NCBI GenBank assembly: GCA_012519055.1
Contig: JAAYQU010000001.1
Span: 97,920-161,919 of the forward strand
Length of the DNA stretch: 64,000 nt
Source of the DNA: Bacteroidales bacterium
GTDB lineage: Bacteria > Bacteroidota > Bacteroidia > Bacteroidales > Salinivirgaceae
Reading direction: 5' to 3'
Each line of letters starts with the position of its first letter. The first letter of the stretch is position 1. The notes under the pieces are model-generated. The model was not told where the DNA came from. It did no database searches and saw nothing but the letters and a program-made list of their open reading frames with translations. Shown here one piece after another: positions 8,593 to 18,025 of this stretch. The position numbers were made by a program, and so were the translations under genes.

Positions 8593-11214
8593 TTATTGTA
8601 CAACCAGCTTGATTTGTTGTGTGTCTTTTGCTGTTTTAACTTGTAATAAATATACCCCTTCAGACACAATGCCTACCGAGTTCAAATCAAAAGTTGTTTT
8701 TTCAGAATTTAATTTTGTTTCATACAGCTTAACTCCTGAAATAGAGTAAATTGTTAATCTTGTATTATCAGTTAACTCTTTTACCGACAATACAACCTGG
8801 TTATTAGCAGGATTTGGATACACTGCTATCTGTGATGTGTTTGTCTCTCCAATTCCCACCAAATAATCAACAATAACGGGAACTGTAATAATACTATCCA
8901 TTACGTCTACCAAAATATTTGCATTGTATTGAGTGTGATCCATTCCGCTAAAATTAAAATACATAGTTACCATACTTTGCTCATTTGCTTCTAATCCTCC
9001 GGTCGGATCTTCAAGCGTAAGCCAACCGCTACTTCCTATGGTTTCAGCTGACATTTCATAGTAAAGGGTACCTTGACCAACGTTTCTAATAAACAGATCC
9101 AATGACGATGTCTCATCATAAGTTTCAACAACTACAGGGCGTGGTGAAATATAGGCAACTGGTCCTAAGTTTTGAATTGATGGTATTGAAATAAAATCGA
9201 CCCATGCTGCATCGCTTCCACCACTTACCGAACCATCTTTTGAATAAGTCCATTTTAGTGTGTGTGAACCACTTGCAACTTGATAGATACACTCTGTCCA
9301 ACCTACATTTCCGCTCCATGTATCTTTTAATGTACCATCTATCCAAAATTGTAGTTTATCATAATTTACTTCGCTTGATACTTTTACATAAAAGGTCACA
9401 TCACCGCTTGATTGACAGGTAAACGTATAGGTCATTGTTGATGATTGATTATGCGAAATTGCACCAGACTTCATTGATTTTTCACCATCATAGGCTTCTC
9501 CTGTATCAACAGCCCATGGTAAATTTCCACTAAAATCAAAACCTTCTGGTATTATACCATCTTCAAACGAGAATCCTGAAAATGCATCTAACACAATAAA
9601 TGCTTCCTCCATTCCCTGAACAATTTGAAAAAATTCAGTTTTGCTGACATATCCTACTTTTGAGAATTTTACAAAGTACTCTCCCTCCATAATTCCATTT
9701 ACTTGAAATTCCCCTTGCTCACCAGTAACATCAGAACCTACAGGAATACCTTGAATAGCAACTGTAACACCATCAAGTGGCCTTCCTGTTGCGGAACTTA
9801 CAACTATCCCGTTAAATGGCACCACTTCAGCTTGTTGTAAAACTACATCAAGTTGTGTTGCATTATTTTGAGATACCGTTACATTATTAATTGTTTGAGG
9901 AATATAACCATACGATTCAAACTTTAAATTATAGCTTCCCGGCAATAACATTCTATAGTAGTTTCCGTGAGCAGGATTGGTCATTACGTGGGAATTATCT
10001 TTGTCGTATCCTATAATTGTCATGGTTGCATTTAACGGCTCACCATTTGTATTTGTTACCAGTCCACGGATTCCGTAATGAGCTAACTCAATGTGAGTTA
10101 AAATTGCCTCACGATTGTAATTCCAGTGAGCAACCAATTGATCGGTTGACAGTAGTTTGGTATTAGAAACCTCTAAAGTAATTTCACGACAACTATGAAA
10201 ATAGTTCATATAGTCTTGCCTTCCACCATAAATAACATACCAGTCTCCACCGTGGGTGACTCCATTGTTCTGTCCTGTCATATATCCTGATGGACTGTTT
10301 TGTTGTGCCAAGGTTGCGTATTGGCGACTTATTACACCATACCATGCATGATCTGCGTGTGTGTTTTGGCTACTTGTATATGAGTCCCATGGATAATTAA
10401 CCACTTCGATACCTCCGTGGAAGTTAGCTCCTAAAATAAAATGGTGTGCAGTAGCGTAATCCATCATTAATTGCGTCTCTGGTTGGTACGGTGCATTGGG
10501 TCCGGTTGGACCAGGAAAATCGCGATTAAGGTCTTGTCCATTAGCGTTTGCTCTACGTGAGCCAGACACCGTGTGATTGCCCGAATAATAAGTTCCATCG
10601 GGGTTTGTGTTTGGAGATATATAAACCTCCATGTTGTTTACGATATTCGTAACGCGTTCTATACTTCCATAGTTTACTAACAGATAATCAATTAACCTCA
10701 TCATAAGAATCATACCTGTTGTTTCATCGCCGTGAATTGTGCTGGTGTAAAGCAGTTGTGGCTCGGCTTCGTCTTGCATTGGGTTGTCTGATATTTTTAA
10801 CGCCAAAAGCAATCTGTTTTGGACACTATACCCAATTGTGTCCAACTTACACAAATTGGGATAGTTGGCTGCCCAATTCTGCATCATCTGTACATACACT
10901 TCGTAGGTTGGATATCTGTCCCAATTCTGCATTTGTTCAACAGTTGTTGCCATATTGATTACTTTCGAAGGATCTGAAGACGGGTGTGGCAACGATTGAA
11001 ACTGGTATCCAGACTTTTTAAGCATTGCGTACTCATTTTCATTGGCATATGCAATTACAGTATTGCCTTGCACGTTATCGATTGAAACTATTTGGGTTAA
11101 AAAATCCAAATCAGCTCGGCTGTTAATGGAAATCTGTAAATAGTGTTCAACAGACTGAGCCGTAACAACCTGAAATAACATCAGGATAGGGATAAGAAGT
11201 AATGTTTTTTTCAT
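8593..11214 (-). CDS. Secreted M14 zinc carboxypeptidase with type IX sorting domain
   Basis: The 873-aa protein begins with a signal peptide (about 1-20). The M14 catalytic domain (about 95-375) has zinc ligands H161 and E164 (HGDE), N230-R231 (LNR), third ligand H266 (NFHGG) and catalytic E348 (ITLEVS). Two carboxypeptidase-regulatory/Ig-like modules follow (about 375-540), then a jelly-roll-like region with the repeated pattern of secreted Bacteroidota proteins (about 545-680), an Ig-like stretch and a C-terminal type A sorting domain (about 800-873, VYPNPANNQ to the end). Role: extracellular release of C-terminal residues from peptides, delivered by type IX secretion. It is a monocistronic gene with a good promoter upstream. 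Confidence 0.9.
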   Translation of the reverse strand: MKKTLLLIPILMLFQVVTAQSVEHYLQISINSRADLDFLTQIVSIDNVQGNTVIAYANENEYAMLKKSGYQFQSLPHPSSDPSKVINMATTVEQMQNWDRYPTYEVYVQMMQNWAANYPNLCKLDTIGYSVQNRLLLALKISDNPMQDEAEPQLLYTSTIHGDETTGMILMMRLIDYLLVNYGSIERVTNIVNNMEVYISPNTNPDGTYYSGNHTVSGSRRANANGQDLNRDFPGPTGPNAPYQPETQLMMDYATAHHFILGANFHGGIEVVNYPWDSYTSSQNTHADHAWYGVISRQYATLAQQNSPSGYMTGQNNGVTHGGDWYVIYGGRQDYMNYFHSCREITLEVSNTKLLSTDQLVAHWNYNREAILTHIELAHYGIRGLVTNTNGEPLNATMTIIGYDKDNSHVMTNPAHGNYYRMLLPGSYNLKFESYGYIPQTINNVTVSQNNATQLDVVLQQAEVVPFNGIVVSSATGRPLDGVTVAIQGIPVGSDVTGEQGEFQVNGIMEGEYFVKFSKVGYVSKTEFFQIVQGMEEAFIVLDAFSGFSFEDGIIPEGFDFSGNLPWAVDTGEAYDGEKSMKSGAISHNQSSTMTYTFTCQSSGDVTFYVKVSSEVNYDKLQFWIDGTLKDTWSGNVGWTECIYQVASGSHTLKWTYSKDGSVSGGSDAAWVDFISIPSIQNLGPVAYISPRPVVVETYDETSSLDLFIRNVGQGTLYYEMSAETIGSSGWLTLEDPTGGLEANEQSMVTMYFNFSGMDHTQYNANILVDVMDSIITVPVIVDYLVGIGETNTSQIAVYPNPANNQVVLSVKELTDNTRLTIYSISGVKLYETKLNSEKTTFDLNSVGIVSEGVYLLQVKTAKDTQQIKLVVQ

Positions 11215-11306
11215 TGTTTATAATTTTAATCTGTTTATGATCGTATGGTTACTTGAGATTATAAATGACAACTTTATTTTGTAAAGATCTCCTTTTGTTT
11301 TTTATG

Positions 11307-11335
11307 CAAATGTAGTAAAAAAGTATCTCTTACAA
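11307..11335 (-). promoter_or_regulatory. Promoter of the M14 carboxypeptidase gene
   Basis: On the minus strand, TTG (11333-11335) is followed after 18 bp by TACATTTG (11307-11314), a good fit to the Bacteroidota TTTG/TAnnTTTG pair. It lies 92 bp upstream of the start codon. Confidence 0.55.
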
Positions 11336-11356
11336 TTAACATTCGTTAAAAATCAA

Positions 11357-11390
11357 AAAGCGGATTTTTGATAAAACAAAAATCCGCTTT
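11357..11390 (-). terminator. Hairpin terminator after recQ
   Basis: A perfect 14-bp inverted repeat (AAAGCGGATTTTTG / CAAAAATCCGCTTT) with a 6-nt loop lies about 40 bp beyond the recQ stop and upstream of the M14 promoter region. It is the strongest stem in this part of the window. Confidence 0.75.
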
Positions 11391-11428
11391 ACACATCGCA
11401 AATATCTATGTTAAGTTACTAACTGTCA

Positions 11429-13606
11429 TTAGTTACCCATATCAGAAATAAATTTTATTCTCATTAGCCTAATCTCTTCTTCAGAATAATCATCTTCAAA
11501 AGCTTTTATGGCATCTTCGATAGAGTCGCTTTCCGCCTCGGTTCTGAAGTATTCATATATTTCGTCTTGATTTTCTTTGTCTAATATCTGATCCAAATGG
11601 TAATCAATATTCACTTTGGTTCCGAAATTAACAATTGCTTCAATTTCTGATATTAATTCTAACATATCTATTCCTTTGGAATCAGCAAACTCATCCAAAG
11701 ATACTTTCCTGTCAATTATCTGAATTATATTAACCTTCAATCCCGATTTGTTTACAACAGACTTAACAACTAAATCTGTTGGTCTCTCTATTTCATTGTC
11801 TTCGACGTACTTGCGAATCAATTCTATAAAAGGTTCTCCGTATCGCTTTGCTTTTCCAGGTCCTACTCCTGATATATTTTGCATCTCCTCAATAGTAATC
11901 GGGTATTGCATTGTCATATCCTCTAATGAAGGGTCTTGGAAAATTACCCAAGGCATTAATTTTTTCTCTTTTGCAATCTTTTTTCGTAACGATTTTAGCA
12001 TTTCAAAAAGCTCGGGGTCAAGAACATTTGGTCCACTATCCAACACAGCATTGTCACTATCTTCCTCGTAATCATGTTCTTTGTAAAGCTTTATATCATA
12101 CGGTTTCTTTAGGTATTCATAACCTTTTTCAGTAAGATGTACGGTGCCATAGTTTACTATATCCTTGTCAATCAAATTATGAATTAACATTTGCCTGATA
12201 ACACCTTGCCAAAAACGAGTGTCTTTGTCGCTACCACTTCCGAATGTTTCAAGCTGGTGATGTCGGAACGATTTTACTGCTGCTGATTGTACACCAGATA
12301 ACACGTTGGCAATATGATCGGGTTTAAACTCCTGACGTACTGATATGATTGCATTCAAAGCCTCAACGATATACTCTTTCCCTTCAAAATGCTCTTTTGG
12401 ATTCAAGCAATTGTCGCAGTTGCCACAAGGCTCTTTTAAATCTTCTCCGAAATATTTAAGCAGTTGTATTACTCTACATACCGATGATTCGGCATAACTT
12501 ACAACATCAGACAACAATTGCTTGCCAATTTCTTGCTCGCTTACGGGTTTACCTTGCATAAACTTTTCTAACTTTAAAATGTCTTTATAACTGTAAAAAG
12601 TAATGCATTTCCCTTCTCCTCCATCGCGACCCGCGCGCCCGGTTTCTTGATAATATCCTTCTAGACTTTTTGGAATATCGTAATGAATAACATAACGAAC
12701 ATCGGGTTTATCAATACCCATACCGAAGGCTATTGTTGCTACAATTACATCAATATCTTCCTGAAGGAACATATCCTGATTGGTCGACCTTTTAGAAGCC
12801 TCCATTCCTGCATGATAAGCCAAGGCTTTGATGCCATTTACCTGGAGAACTTCGGCAAGCTCTTCAACCTTTCGGCGACTTAGACAATAGATTATCCCTG
12901 ACTTTCCTTCATTATTCTTGATATACTTAATAATTTCTCTATCTGTATTGACTTTTGGTCTTATTTCATAATACAAATTATGTCGTCTAAATGAGGATTT
13001 AAACTCCACCGCATCTAACATTCCAAGGTTTTTTTGAATATCGTGCTGTACCTTAGGCGTTGCAGTAGCCGTTAGTGCTATTATTGGTGCGCGACCTATT
13101 TTATCAATTATTGGACGTATTCTTCGATACTCTGGTCTAAAATCGTGCCCCCACTCTGAAATACAGTGCGCTTCGTCAACAGCATAAAAACTAACTTTTG
13201 CCTTTCGAAGAAATTCAATATTCTCATCTTTAGTAAGTGACTCGGGTGCCACATACAGCAACTTTGTTCTGCCATCCAATATATGATCTTTAACTTTTTG
13301 AATCTCACCCTTTGTCAACGAAGAGTTTATAAAATGGGCTACACCGTCATCTTCACTAAAACCTCGCATTGCATCAACCTGATTCTTCATTAAAGCAATC
13401 AAAGGAGAAATTACTACGGCAGTTCCTTCCATTAATAATGCGGGTAACTGGTAACAGAGAGATTTCCCTCCACCGGTTGGCATTAACACAAATGTATCAT
13501 TCTGTTCTAAAAGGTTGTTAATAATTTGTTCTTGATTCCCTTTAAATGTGTCAAACCCAAAGTGCGTTTTTAAATAATGGTGTAACGGGTATTTTAATTT
13601 AATCAT
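11429..13606 (-). CDS. recQ: ATP-dependent DNA helicase RecQ
   Basis: RecQ unwinds DNA 3' to 5' in repair and recombination. The 725-aa protein has the helicase core: Walker A PTGGGKS with K48, DEAH box at D144-H147 (DEAHCISEWGHDF), and motif VI GYYQETGRAGRDG. The RQC zinc site is present (PCGNCDNC), followed by a winged helix and an HRDC domain (about 525-600, QDPSLEDM to ISGVGPGKAKRYG). A further C-terminal helical extension (about 610-725) is acidic. It is longer than E. coli RecQ (about 610 aa). It is divergent from kdsD. Confidence 0.94.
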   Translation of the reverse strand: MIKLKYPLHHYLKTHFGFDTFKGNQEQIINNLLEQNDTFVLMPTGGGKSLCYQLPALLMEGTAVVISPLIALMKNQVDAMRGFSEDDGVAHFINSSLTKGEIQKVKDHILDGRTKLLYVAPESLTKDENIEFLRKAKVSFYAVDEAHCISEWGHDFRPEYRRIRPIIDKIGRAPIIALTATATPKVQHDIQKNLGMLDAVEFKSSFRRHNLYYEIRPKVNTDREIIKYIKNNEGKSGIIYCLSRRKVEELAEVLQVNGIKALAYHAGMEASKRSTNQDMFLQEDIDVIVATIAFGMGIDKPDVRYVIHYDIPKSLEGYYQETGRAGRDGGEGKCITFYSYKDILKLEKFMQGKPVSEQEIGKQLLSDVVSYAESSVCRVIQLLKYFGEDLKEPCGNCDNCLNPKEHFEGKEYIVEALNAIISVRQEFKPDHIANVLSGVQSAAVKSFRHHQLETFGSGSDKDTRFWQGVIRQMLIHNLIDKDIVNYGTVHLTEKGYEYLKKPYDIKLYKEHDYEEDSDNAVLDSGPNVLDPELFEMLKSLRKKIAKEKKLMPWVIFQDPSLEDMTMQYPITIEEMQNISGVGPGKAKRYGEPFIELIRKYVEDNEIERPTDLVVKSVVNKSGLKVNIIQIIDRKVSLDEFADSKGIDMLELISEIEAIVNFGTKVNIDYHLDQILDKENQDEIYEYFRTEAESDSIEDAIKAFEDDYSEEEIRLMRIKFISDMGN

Positions 13607-13679
13607 AGTAAATTTTAATTGGAAGTTTTATCAACCCCATAATACAAAATATTAAACACGTAAAATAATAATAAAACAC

Positions 13680-13687
13680 TACATTTG
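13680..13687 (+). promoter_or_regulatory. -7 box of kdsD promoter
   Basis: TACATTTG matches TAnnTTTG, 39 bp before the kdsD ATG in the divergent recQ/kdsD gap; this is a typical distance. A clear -33 box was not seen. Confidence 0.45.
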
Positions 13688-13726
13688 TAGCAAAAATTGT
13701 GCACAATTTAATAATTCTTTTCAAAA

Positions 13727-14707
13727 ATGACAAATAAAGAATTAACCTTAAAAGCTATAAAAAAGTTAGCTGTCGATACTATAAGATTTGAGGCTCAATC
13801 AATTGAAAAGCTTGTTGAATATATTGATGATGATTTTGCTAAATCTGTACAATTAATATTTGAATCAAAAGGACGAGTAATAATAACCGGAATTGGGAAA
13901 AGTGCCAATATTGCAGGAAAAATTGTCGCAACAATGAACAGTACTGGTACTCCTGCCATTTTTATGCACGCTGCTGATGCTATTCATGGTGATCTTGGAA
14001 TGATTCAACCAGACGATGTAATAATTTGCATTAGCAAAAGTGGCAACACTCCCGAAATTAAAGTGCTTGTTCCATTGATTAAAAAATTTGGCAATAAATT
14101 AATAGCATTGGTATCAAACACTAATTCATTTTTAGCTTTACAAGCTGACTTTGTACTAAAAGCCACTGTTGAAAAAGAGGCTTGTCCAAACAACTTGGCT
14201 CCCACCTCAAGCACAACAGCGCAGTTGGTTTTAGGTGATGCTCTTGCTGTTTGCTTACTACATTATCGGGGATTTGATTCTTCTGATTTTGCAAAATATC
14301 ATCCGGGAGGCTCACTGGGGAAAAAACTTTATATGAGGGTAGAAGATATTTATAAAAATAACTCTTCCCCTAAGGTTGATATTAATTGTAATTTGAATAA
14401 AATTATTTATGAAATTTCTTCAAATCGTCTTGGAGCTACAGCAATTACAGACAAAAGTAACAATGTGTTAGGAGTTATTACCGATGGGGATTTGCGCCGT
14501 ATGCTTCAATCTGGGGTTGATATAAAAACAATAAAAGCAGGCGATTTCATGACCAAAAACCCTAAAACAATAGATGAAAACGAGCTGGCAATCAACGCTT
14601 TTAATTTAATGGAAAAATACAGTATAACACAGTTGATAGTAACAAAAGAGGATAAATATGCCGGAATCATTCATTTACACGACATTATACGTGAAGGAAT
14701 TGTTTGA
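13727..14707 (+). CDS. kdsD: D-arabinose 5-phosphate isomerase
   Basis: Converts ribulose 5-phosphate to arabinose 5-phosphate, the first committed step to KDO for lipopolysaccharide. The 326-aa protein has a SIS domain (about 40-185) with GIGKSANIAGK, the SKSGNTPE loop and the HAADAIHGDLGM block, followed by two CBS domains (about 210-325), the standard KdsD/GutQ layout. It is followed by two cell-envelope genes, which fits a KDO/LPS role rather than sugar catabolism (GutQ). It has its own TAnnTTTG box. Confidence 0.92.
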   Translation: MTNKELTLKAIKKLAVDTIRFEAQSIEKLVEYIDDDFAKSVQLIFESKGRVIITGIGKSANIAGKIVATMNSTGTPAIFMHAADAIHGDLGMIQPDDVIICISKSGNTPEIKVLVPLIKKFGNKLIALVSNTNSFLALQADFVLKATVEKEACPNNLAPTSSTTAQLVLGDALAVCLLHYRGFDSSDFAKYHPGGSLGKKLYMRVEDIYKNNSSPKVDINCNLNKIIYEISSNRLGATAITDKSNNVLGVITDGDLRRMLQSGVDIKTIKAGDFMTKNPKTIDENELAINAFNLMEKYSITQLIVTKEDKYAGIIHLHDIIREGIV

Positions 14708-14807
14708 ATCACACGACTTCCAAATATGTTTATTAAAAATTAAAATATTGTCATTGTTTCATCGTTTACTTAATTAACAAGGATTATAAAACACACTCCT
14801 AAATCAC

Positions 14808-15686
14808 ATGAGAAAAATTTTATTAATTTTTACAGTTATTTACTGCACAGTATCATTTTACAGTTGCAATTTTTTTAACAAAGAGGAAAAAATACCAGCC
14901 TATATTCAGATAGACTCATTAACCTATCAGGGTATTAGTCCTAATATATTTACGTGTGCATATGTTTTTGTCAACTATAAATTAGTTGGCGTTTTTGAGT
15001 ACCCAAGGACCATACCTGTTCTGGTATCAGGAGATGCGGTTGTTACCATTCGTCCCGGTATCGACTTAAACGGATACTCATACGAAAGAACCATTTATCA
15101 AATGTCCGATATAAGCGAGACACGTATTACTCTTGAACCTCAAAAAATACATAATATAAATCCCGCTTTTAGTGATTTGCCTTCAGTACACACAGCGTGG
15201 CTTGAGAATTTTGAACAATCTGCTATTACACTTACGGCAGCAGACTCTCTTACACCACAAATAAAAGTAGTAAGAAATCAACGCCCCGGACATACAGGTT
15301 ATATAGGCAGAATACAAATATCCCCAAGTGACACTTTAACCGAAAAATTCGATTATACATATTATGACTCTATACCCATATATTTTCAGGCTACTCCGGG
15401 ATATTTGGAATTTTCATATAAATGCAACGAGCCTTTCGAAGTCCGCATAAAAGCGTACAACATAGCAAATGGCGAACTGCACGACAAAACTGTTTTGTTT
15501 ACCTATAAATCACCTGACATATGGAAAAGAATGTACATTAATTTTGCAACAATTGTGCGTGAAATGGGTCCGGGGTTCTATTACAAACCATATTTCAGAA
15601 TAAGACGACTTGCAAATACAAATCCACAAGATTCAATAAATATAGACTTAGATGACATTAGAATAGTCTATAAAAAGAGCATTTAG
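14808..15686 (+). CDS. Lipoprotein of unknown function next to a sugar transferase
   Basis: The 292-aa protein has a signal peptide ending in a lipobox-like Cys (SFYSCN, Cys20) and therefore should be lipid-anchored. The rest appears all-beta: about residues 30-130 look like an Ig-like module, and about 140-290 like a jelly roll/galactose-binding-type fold (WLENFEQS near the start, NIDLDDIRI near the end). I recognise no named family. It ends 2 bp before the start of the polyprenyl-phosphate sugar transferase, so the two are almost certainly co-transcribed and perhaps translationally coupled. This suggests a role in surface glycan assembly or anchoring; that is an inference from position. Confidence 0.8.
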   Translation: MRKILLIFTVIYCTVSFYSCNFFNKEEKIPAYIQIDSLTYQGISPNIFTCAYVFVNYKLVGVFEYPRTIPVLVSGDAVVTIRPGIDLNGYSYERTIYQMSDISETRITLEPQKIHNINPAFSDLPSVHTAWLENFEQSAITLTAADSLTPQIKVVRNQRPGHTGYIGRIQISPSDTLTEKFDYTYYDSIPIYFQATPGYLEFSYKCNEPFEVRIKAYNIANGELHDKTVLFTYKSPDIWKRMYINFATIVREMGPGFYYKPYFRIRRLANTNPQDSINIDLDDIRIVYKKSI

Positions 15687-15688
15687 AG

Positions 15689-17104
15689 ATGTTAAAGCCT
15701 AAAAAGCTGATAGCCAAATATGTTTTTTTCGACTACATTGCCGCAATGACAGCGTGGTCTGCCTTCTACTTTTATCGTAAAATTGTAATTGAATTACCTC
15801 TGTTCGGAGAACTACACACGGAAATAAATATGGAGTTTTTTCTGGGAACTCTACTTCTTCCTGTTCTTTGGGTGCTGTTTTATTACTTAACGGGTCAATA
15901 TCAAAATCCATATTACAGATCACGGCTCAAAGAGTTAGGACATACAATATCTACAACTATCGTAGGGTCAACAATAATATTCTTCGCATTGATATTGGAC
16001 GACTATATTGGCACATACAAAGACTACTATTCATTATATCTTATCTTAATTTTGTTTCACTTTGCTGCTACATATATCCCTCGTTTAACTATCACGGCAA
16101 CAACGATAAAAAAAATCCGATCGGGAAGAATTGGTTTTAATACGGTATTTATAGGAGGAGGTGAAAAAGCACTGAACTTTTACAAAAAAAACAAAGAAGG
16201 TATTCGTTCTAGTGGACTAATTGTAAAAGGATTTGTTGCTATTTATGAAAACTCCACTTATCAAGCTGCAGAAGTGTTGACACAATTAGGCTACTTAAAA
16301 GACATTCACAAAATTATTGCCGAAAATGACATACACGAAGTAATTATTGCCAGTGAAGCCAAAGAACAAGAACAAGTTGAAGCGATTATACATCATATTG
16401 AATTTATTGATGTAAAAATCAAGCTAATACCTGACCTGTTTGATATGTTTACAGGAAAATATTTAACCCCAGGAATATCCAAAAACCCATTATTAGAAAT
16501 ATCCCATAATGTATTACCTGCTTGGCAGGAAAACACAAAACGCTTTACCGACATAATTGGTTCTTTGATATGTATGATAATTTTATCACCTGTTTATTTA
16601 TTTCTCGCGTTTGGAGTGAAGCAATCTTCAAAAGGTCCCATATTATATAACCAAGAGAGAATTGGCAAAAACGGAAAACCTTTTAAAATATACAAATTTC
16701 GTTCGATGTTCATAGGTGCCGAAAAGAATGGACCAATGCTCTCATCAAAAAATGACAACCGGATTACTAAATTCGGACTATTTATGCGTAAAACCAGACT
16801 TGACGAAATTCCCCAATTTTTCAATGTTTTTATCGGCAACATGTCACTTGTTGGACCTCGACCTGAAAGACAATATTATATTGAACAAATTGTGCAACGT
16901 ACACCTCAATACAAGCGCTTACTAAAAGTGAGGCCTGGTATTACATCATGGGGACAAGTAAAATATGGATATGCCGAAAATGTTGACCAAATGGTAGAAA
17001 GACTAAAATATGACCTTATTTATATTGAGAACATGTCGATATATTTTGACCTGAAAATCATAATATACACTATTAAAACAGTTCTCGAGGGAAGTGGCAA
17101 ATAA
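15689..17104 (+). CDS. Undecaprenyl-phosphate sugar phosphotransferase (WcaJ/WbaP-like)
   Basis: Initiates exopolysaccharide or O-antigen synthesis by moving a sugar-1-phosphate onto the lipid carrier. The 471-aa protein has four or five N-terminal membrane helices (about 10-150), a Rossmann-like CoA-binding-type middle domain (about 150-270), one further helix (about 290-310) and the C-terminal bacterial sugar transferase domain (about 280-470) with KFRSM, RKTRLDEIPQ and MSLVGPRPER. This is the polyprenyl glycosylphosphotransferase architecture. The sugar specificity cannot be read from sequence. It starts 2 bp after the lipoprotein gene and its stop codon touches that of convergent ispD. 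Confidence 0.9.
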   Translation: MLKPKKLIAKYVFFDYIAAMTAWSAFYFYRKIVIELPLFGELHTEINMEFFLGTLLLPVLWVLFYYLTGQYQNPYYRSRLKELGHTISTTIVGSTIIFFALILDDYIGTYKDYYSLYLILILFHFAATYIPRLTITATTIKKIRSGRIGFNTVFIGGGEKALNFYKKNKEGIRSSGLIVKGFVAIYENSTYQAAEVLTQLGYLKDIHKIIAENDIHEVIIASEAKEQEQVEAIIHHIEFIDVKIKLIPDLFDMFTGKYLTPGISKNPLLEISHNVLPAWQENTKRFTDIIGSLICMIILSPVYLFLAFGVKQSSKGPILYNQERIGKNGKPFKIYKFRSMFIGAEKNGPMLSSKNDNRITKFGLFMRKTRLDEIPQFFNVFIGNMSLVGPRPERQYYIEQIVQRTPQYKRLLKVRPGITSWGQVKYGYAENVDQMVERLKYDLIYIENMSIYFDLKIIIYTIKTVLEGSGK

Positions 17105-17779
17105 TTATATCTTTTGAGATAAAAGAAAATTACAAAACTCAATATCACTCTTTTTAGTTATTTTTACATTAGTTGGTTCTCCTTCAACCATAAATACTTT
17201 ATTCCCGGAATGTTCATAAACTGAAGCATCATCAGTAAAACTACTGTTATAATCAACTTTGTAAGCCTTTTTAATAAGTTCATAATTAAAAACTTGAGGT
17301 GTTTGAACCAAAAAAACATTATCACGTAGAATCGTTTTACTATCTTGTAAAGAACCAAAACGAACTGTTTCTGACGGATTAATAACAGGAATCGCCGAAT
17401 TATTGGAGATTACAGTCTTAAAACACCTATCTATCAAATTTGCACTAACAACAGGTCTAACACCGTCATGTATTGCAACCCATTTAGGATTGCTTAATGA
17501 ACTTAATCCATTTCGAACACTAAAAAAACGTTCTATACCGCCATCAACTATTTTATGACGTATATTTATGGAGTAATTTTCACACATGGTTATCCATGTG
17601 TCAATATGAGCTTTGGGTAATACTACAACTATCTCAATGTCATTATCATAGTTAAAAAACTTCTCTATAGTATGTAAAAGCACAGGCTTCGATTGCAAAA
17701 GCAAAAACTGCTTGGGTGTAGAAACTCCCATTCTTACACCTGAACCTCCGGCAACTATAACAACAGACTTTTCAGACAT
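17105..17779 (-). CDS. ispD: 2-C-methyl-D-erythritol 4-phosphate cytidylyltransferase
   Basis: IspD makes CDP-ME in the MEP isoprenoid pathway. The 224-aa protein has the nucleotide-binding start VIVAGGSGVRMG, the STPKQF lysine loop, and the central WVAIHDGVRP and FTDDAS blocks. Length is typical. It ends exactly where the convergent sugar transferase ends (no intergenic base), so any transcription stop must lie within coding sequence. A TarI/ribitol-type function is less likely because no ribitol genes are nearby. Confidence 0.92.
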   Translation of the reverse strand: MSEKSVVIVAGGSGVRMGVSTPKQFLLLQSKPVLLHTIEKFFNYDNDIEIVVVLPKAHIDTWITMCENYSINIRHKIVDGGIERFFSVRNGLSSLSNPKWVAIHDGVRPVVSANLIDRCFKTVISNNSAIPVINPSETVRFGSLQDSKTILRDNVFLVQTPQVFNYELIKKAYKVDYNSSFTDDASVYEHSGNKVFMVEGEPTNVKITKKSDIEFCNFLLSQKI

Positions 17780-17901
17780 TTGCGATATTTTTTTGTTTTC
17801 TCAAATTTATTTCAAAACAAAAGTATTTAAAATATTGCACTATACAAACACACCATTTTAAGAAACTAACATTTCAAAATCTGTTTAACCAAAAAAATAA
17901 G

Positions 17902-17909
17902 TACTTTTG
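17902..17909 (+). promoter_or_regulatory. Possible -7 box for the sensor kinase gene
   Basis: TACTTTTG fits TAnnTTTG in the divergent ispD/kinase gap, 116 bp before the ATG. The long leader makes this only a candidate. Confidence 0.3.
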
Positions 17910-18025
17910 TTCACAGTAATGCGATTTTTGCATTATCTTAACTCCTAAATTATCAGACATCATAACAATAATTTTACAAATAAATAATAACTACAATAAA
18001 CTAAGCGTTAGACTTACAAAAAAAC

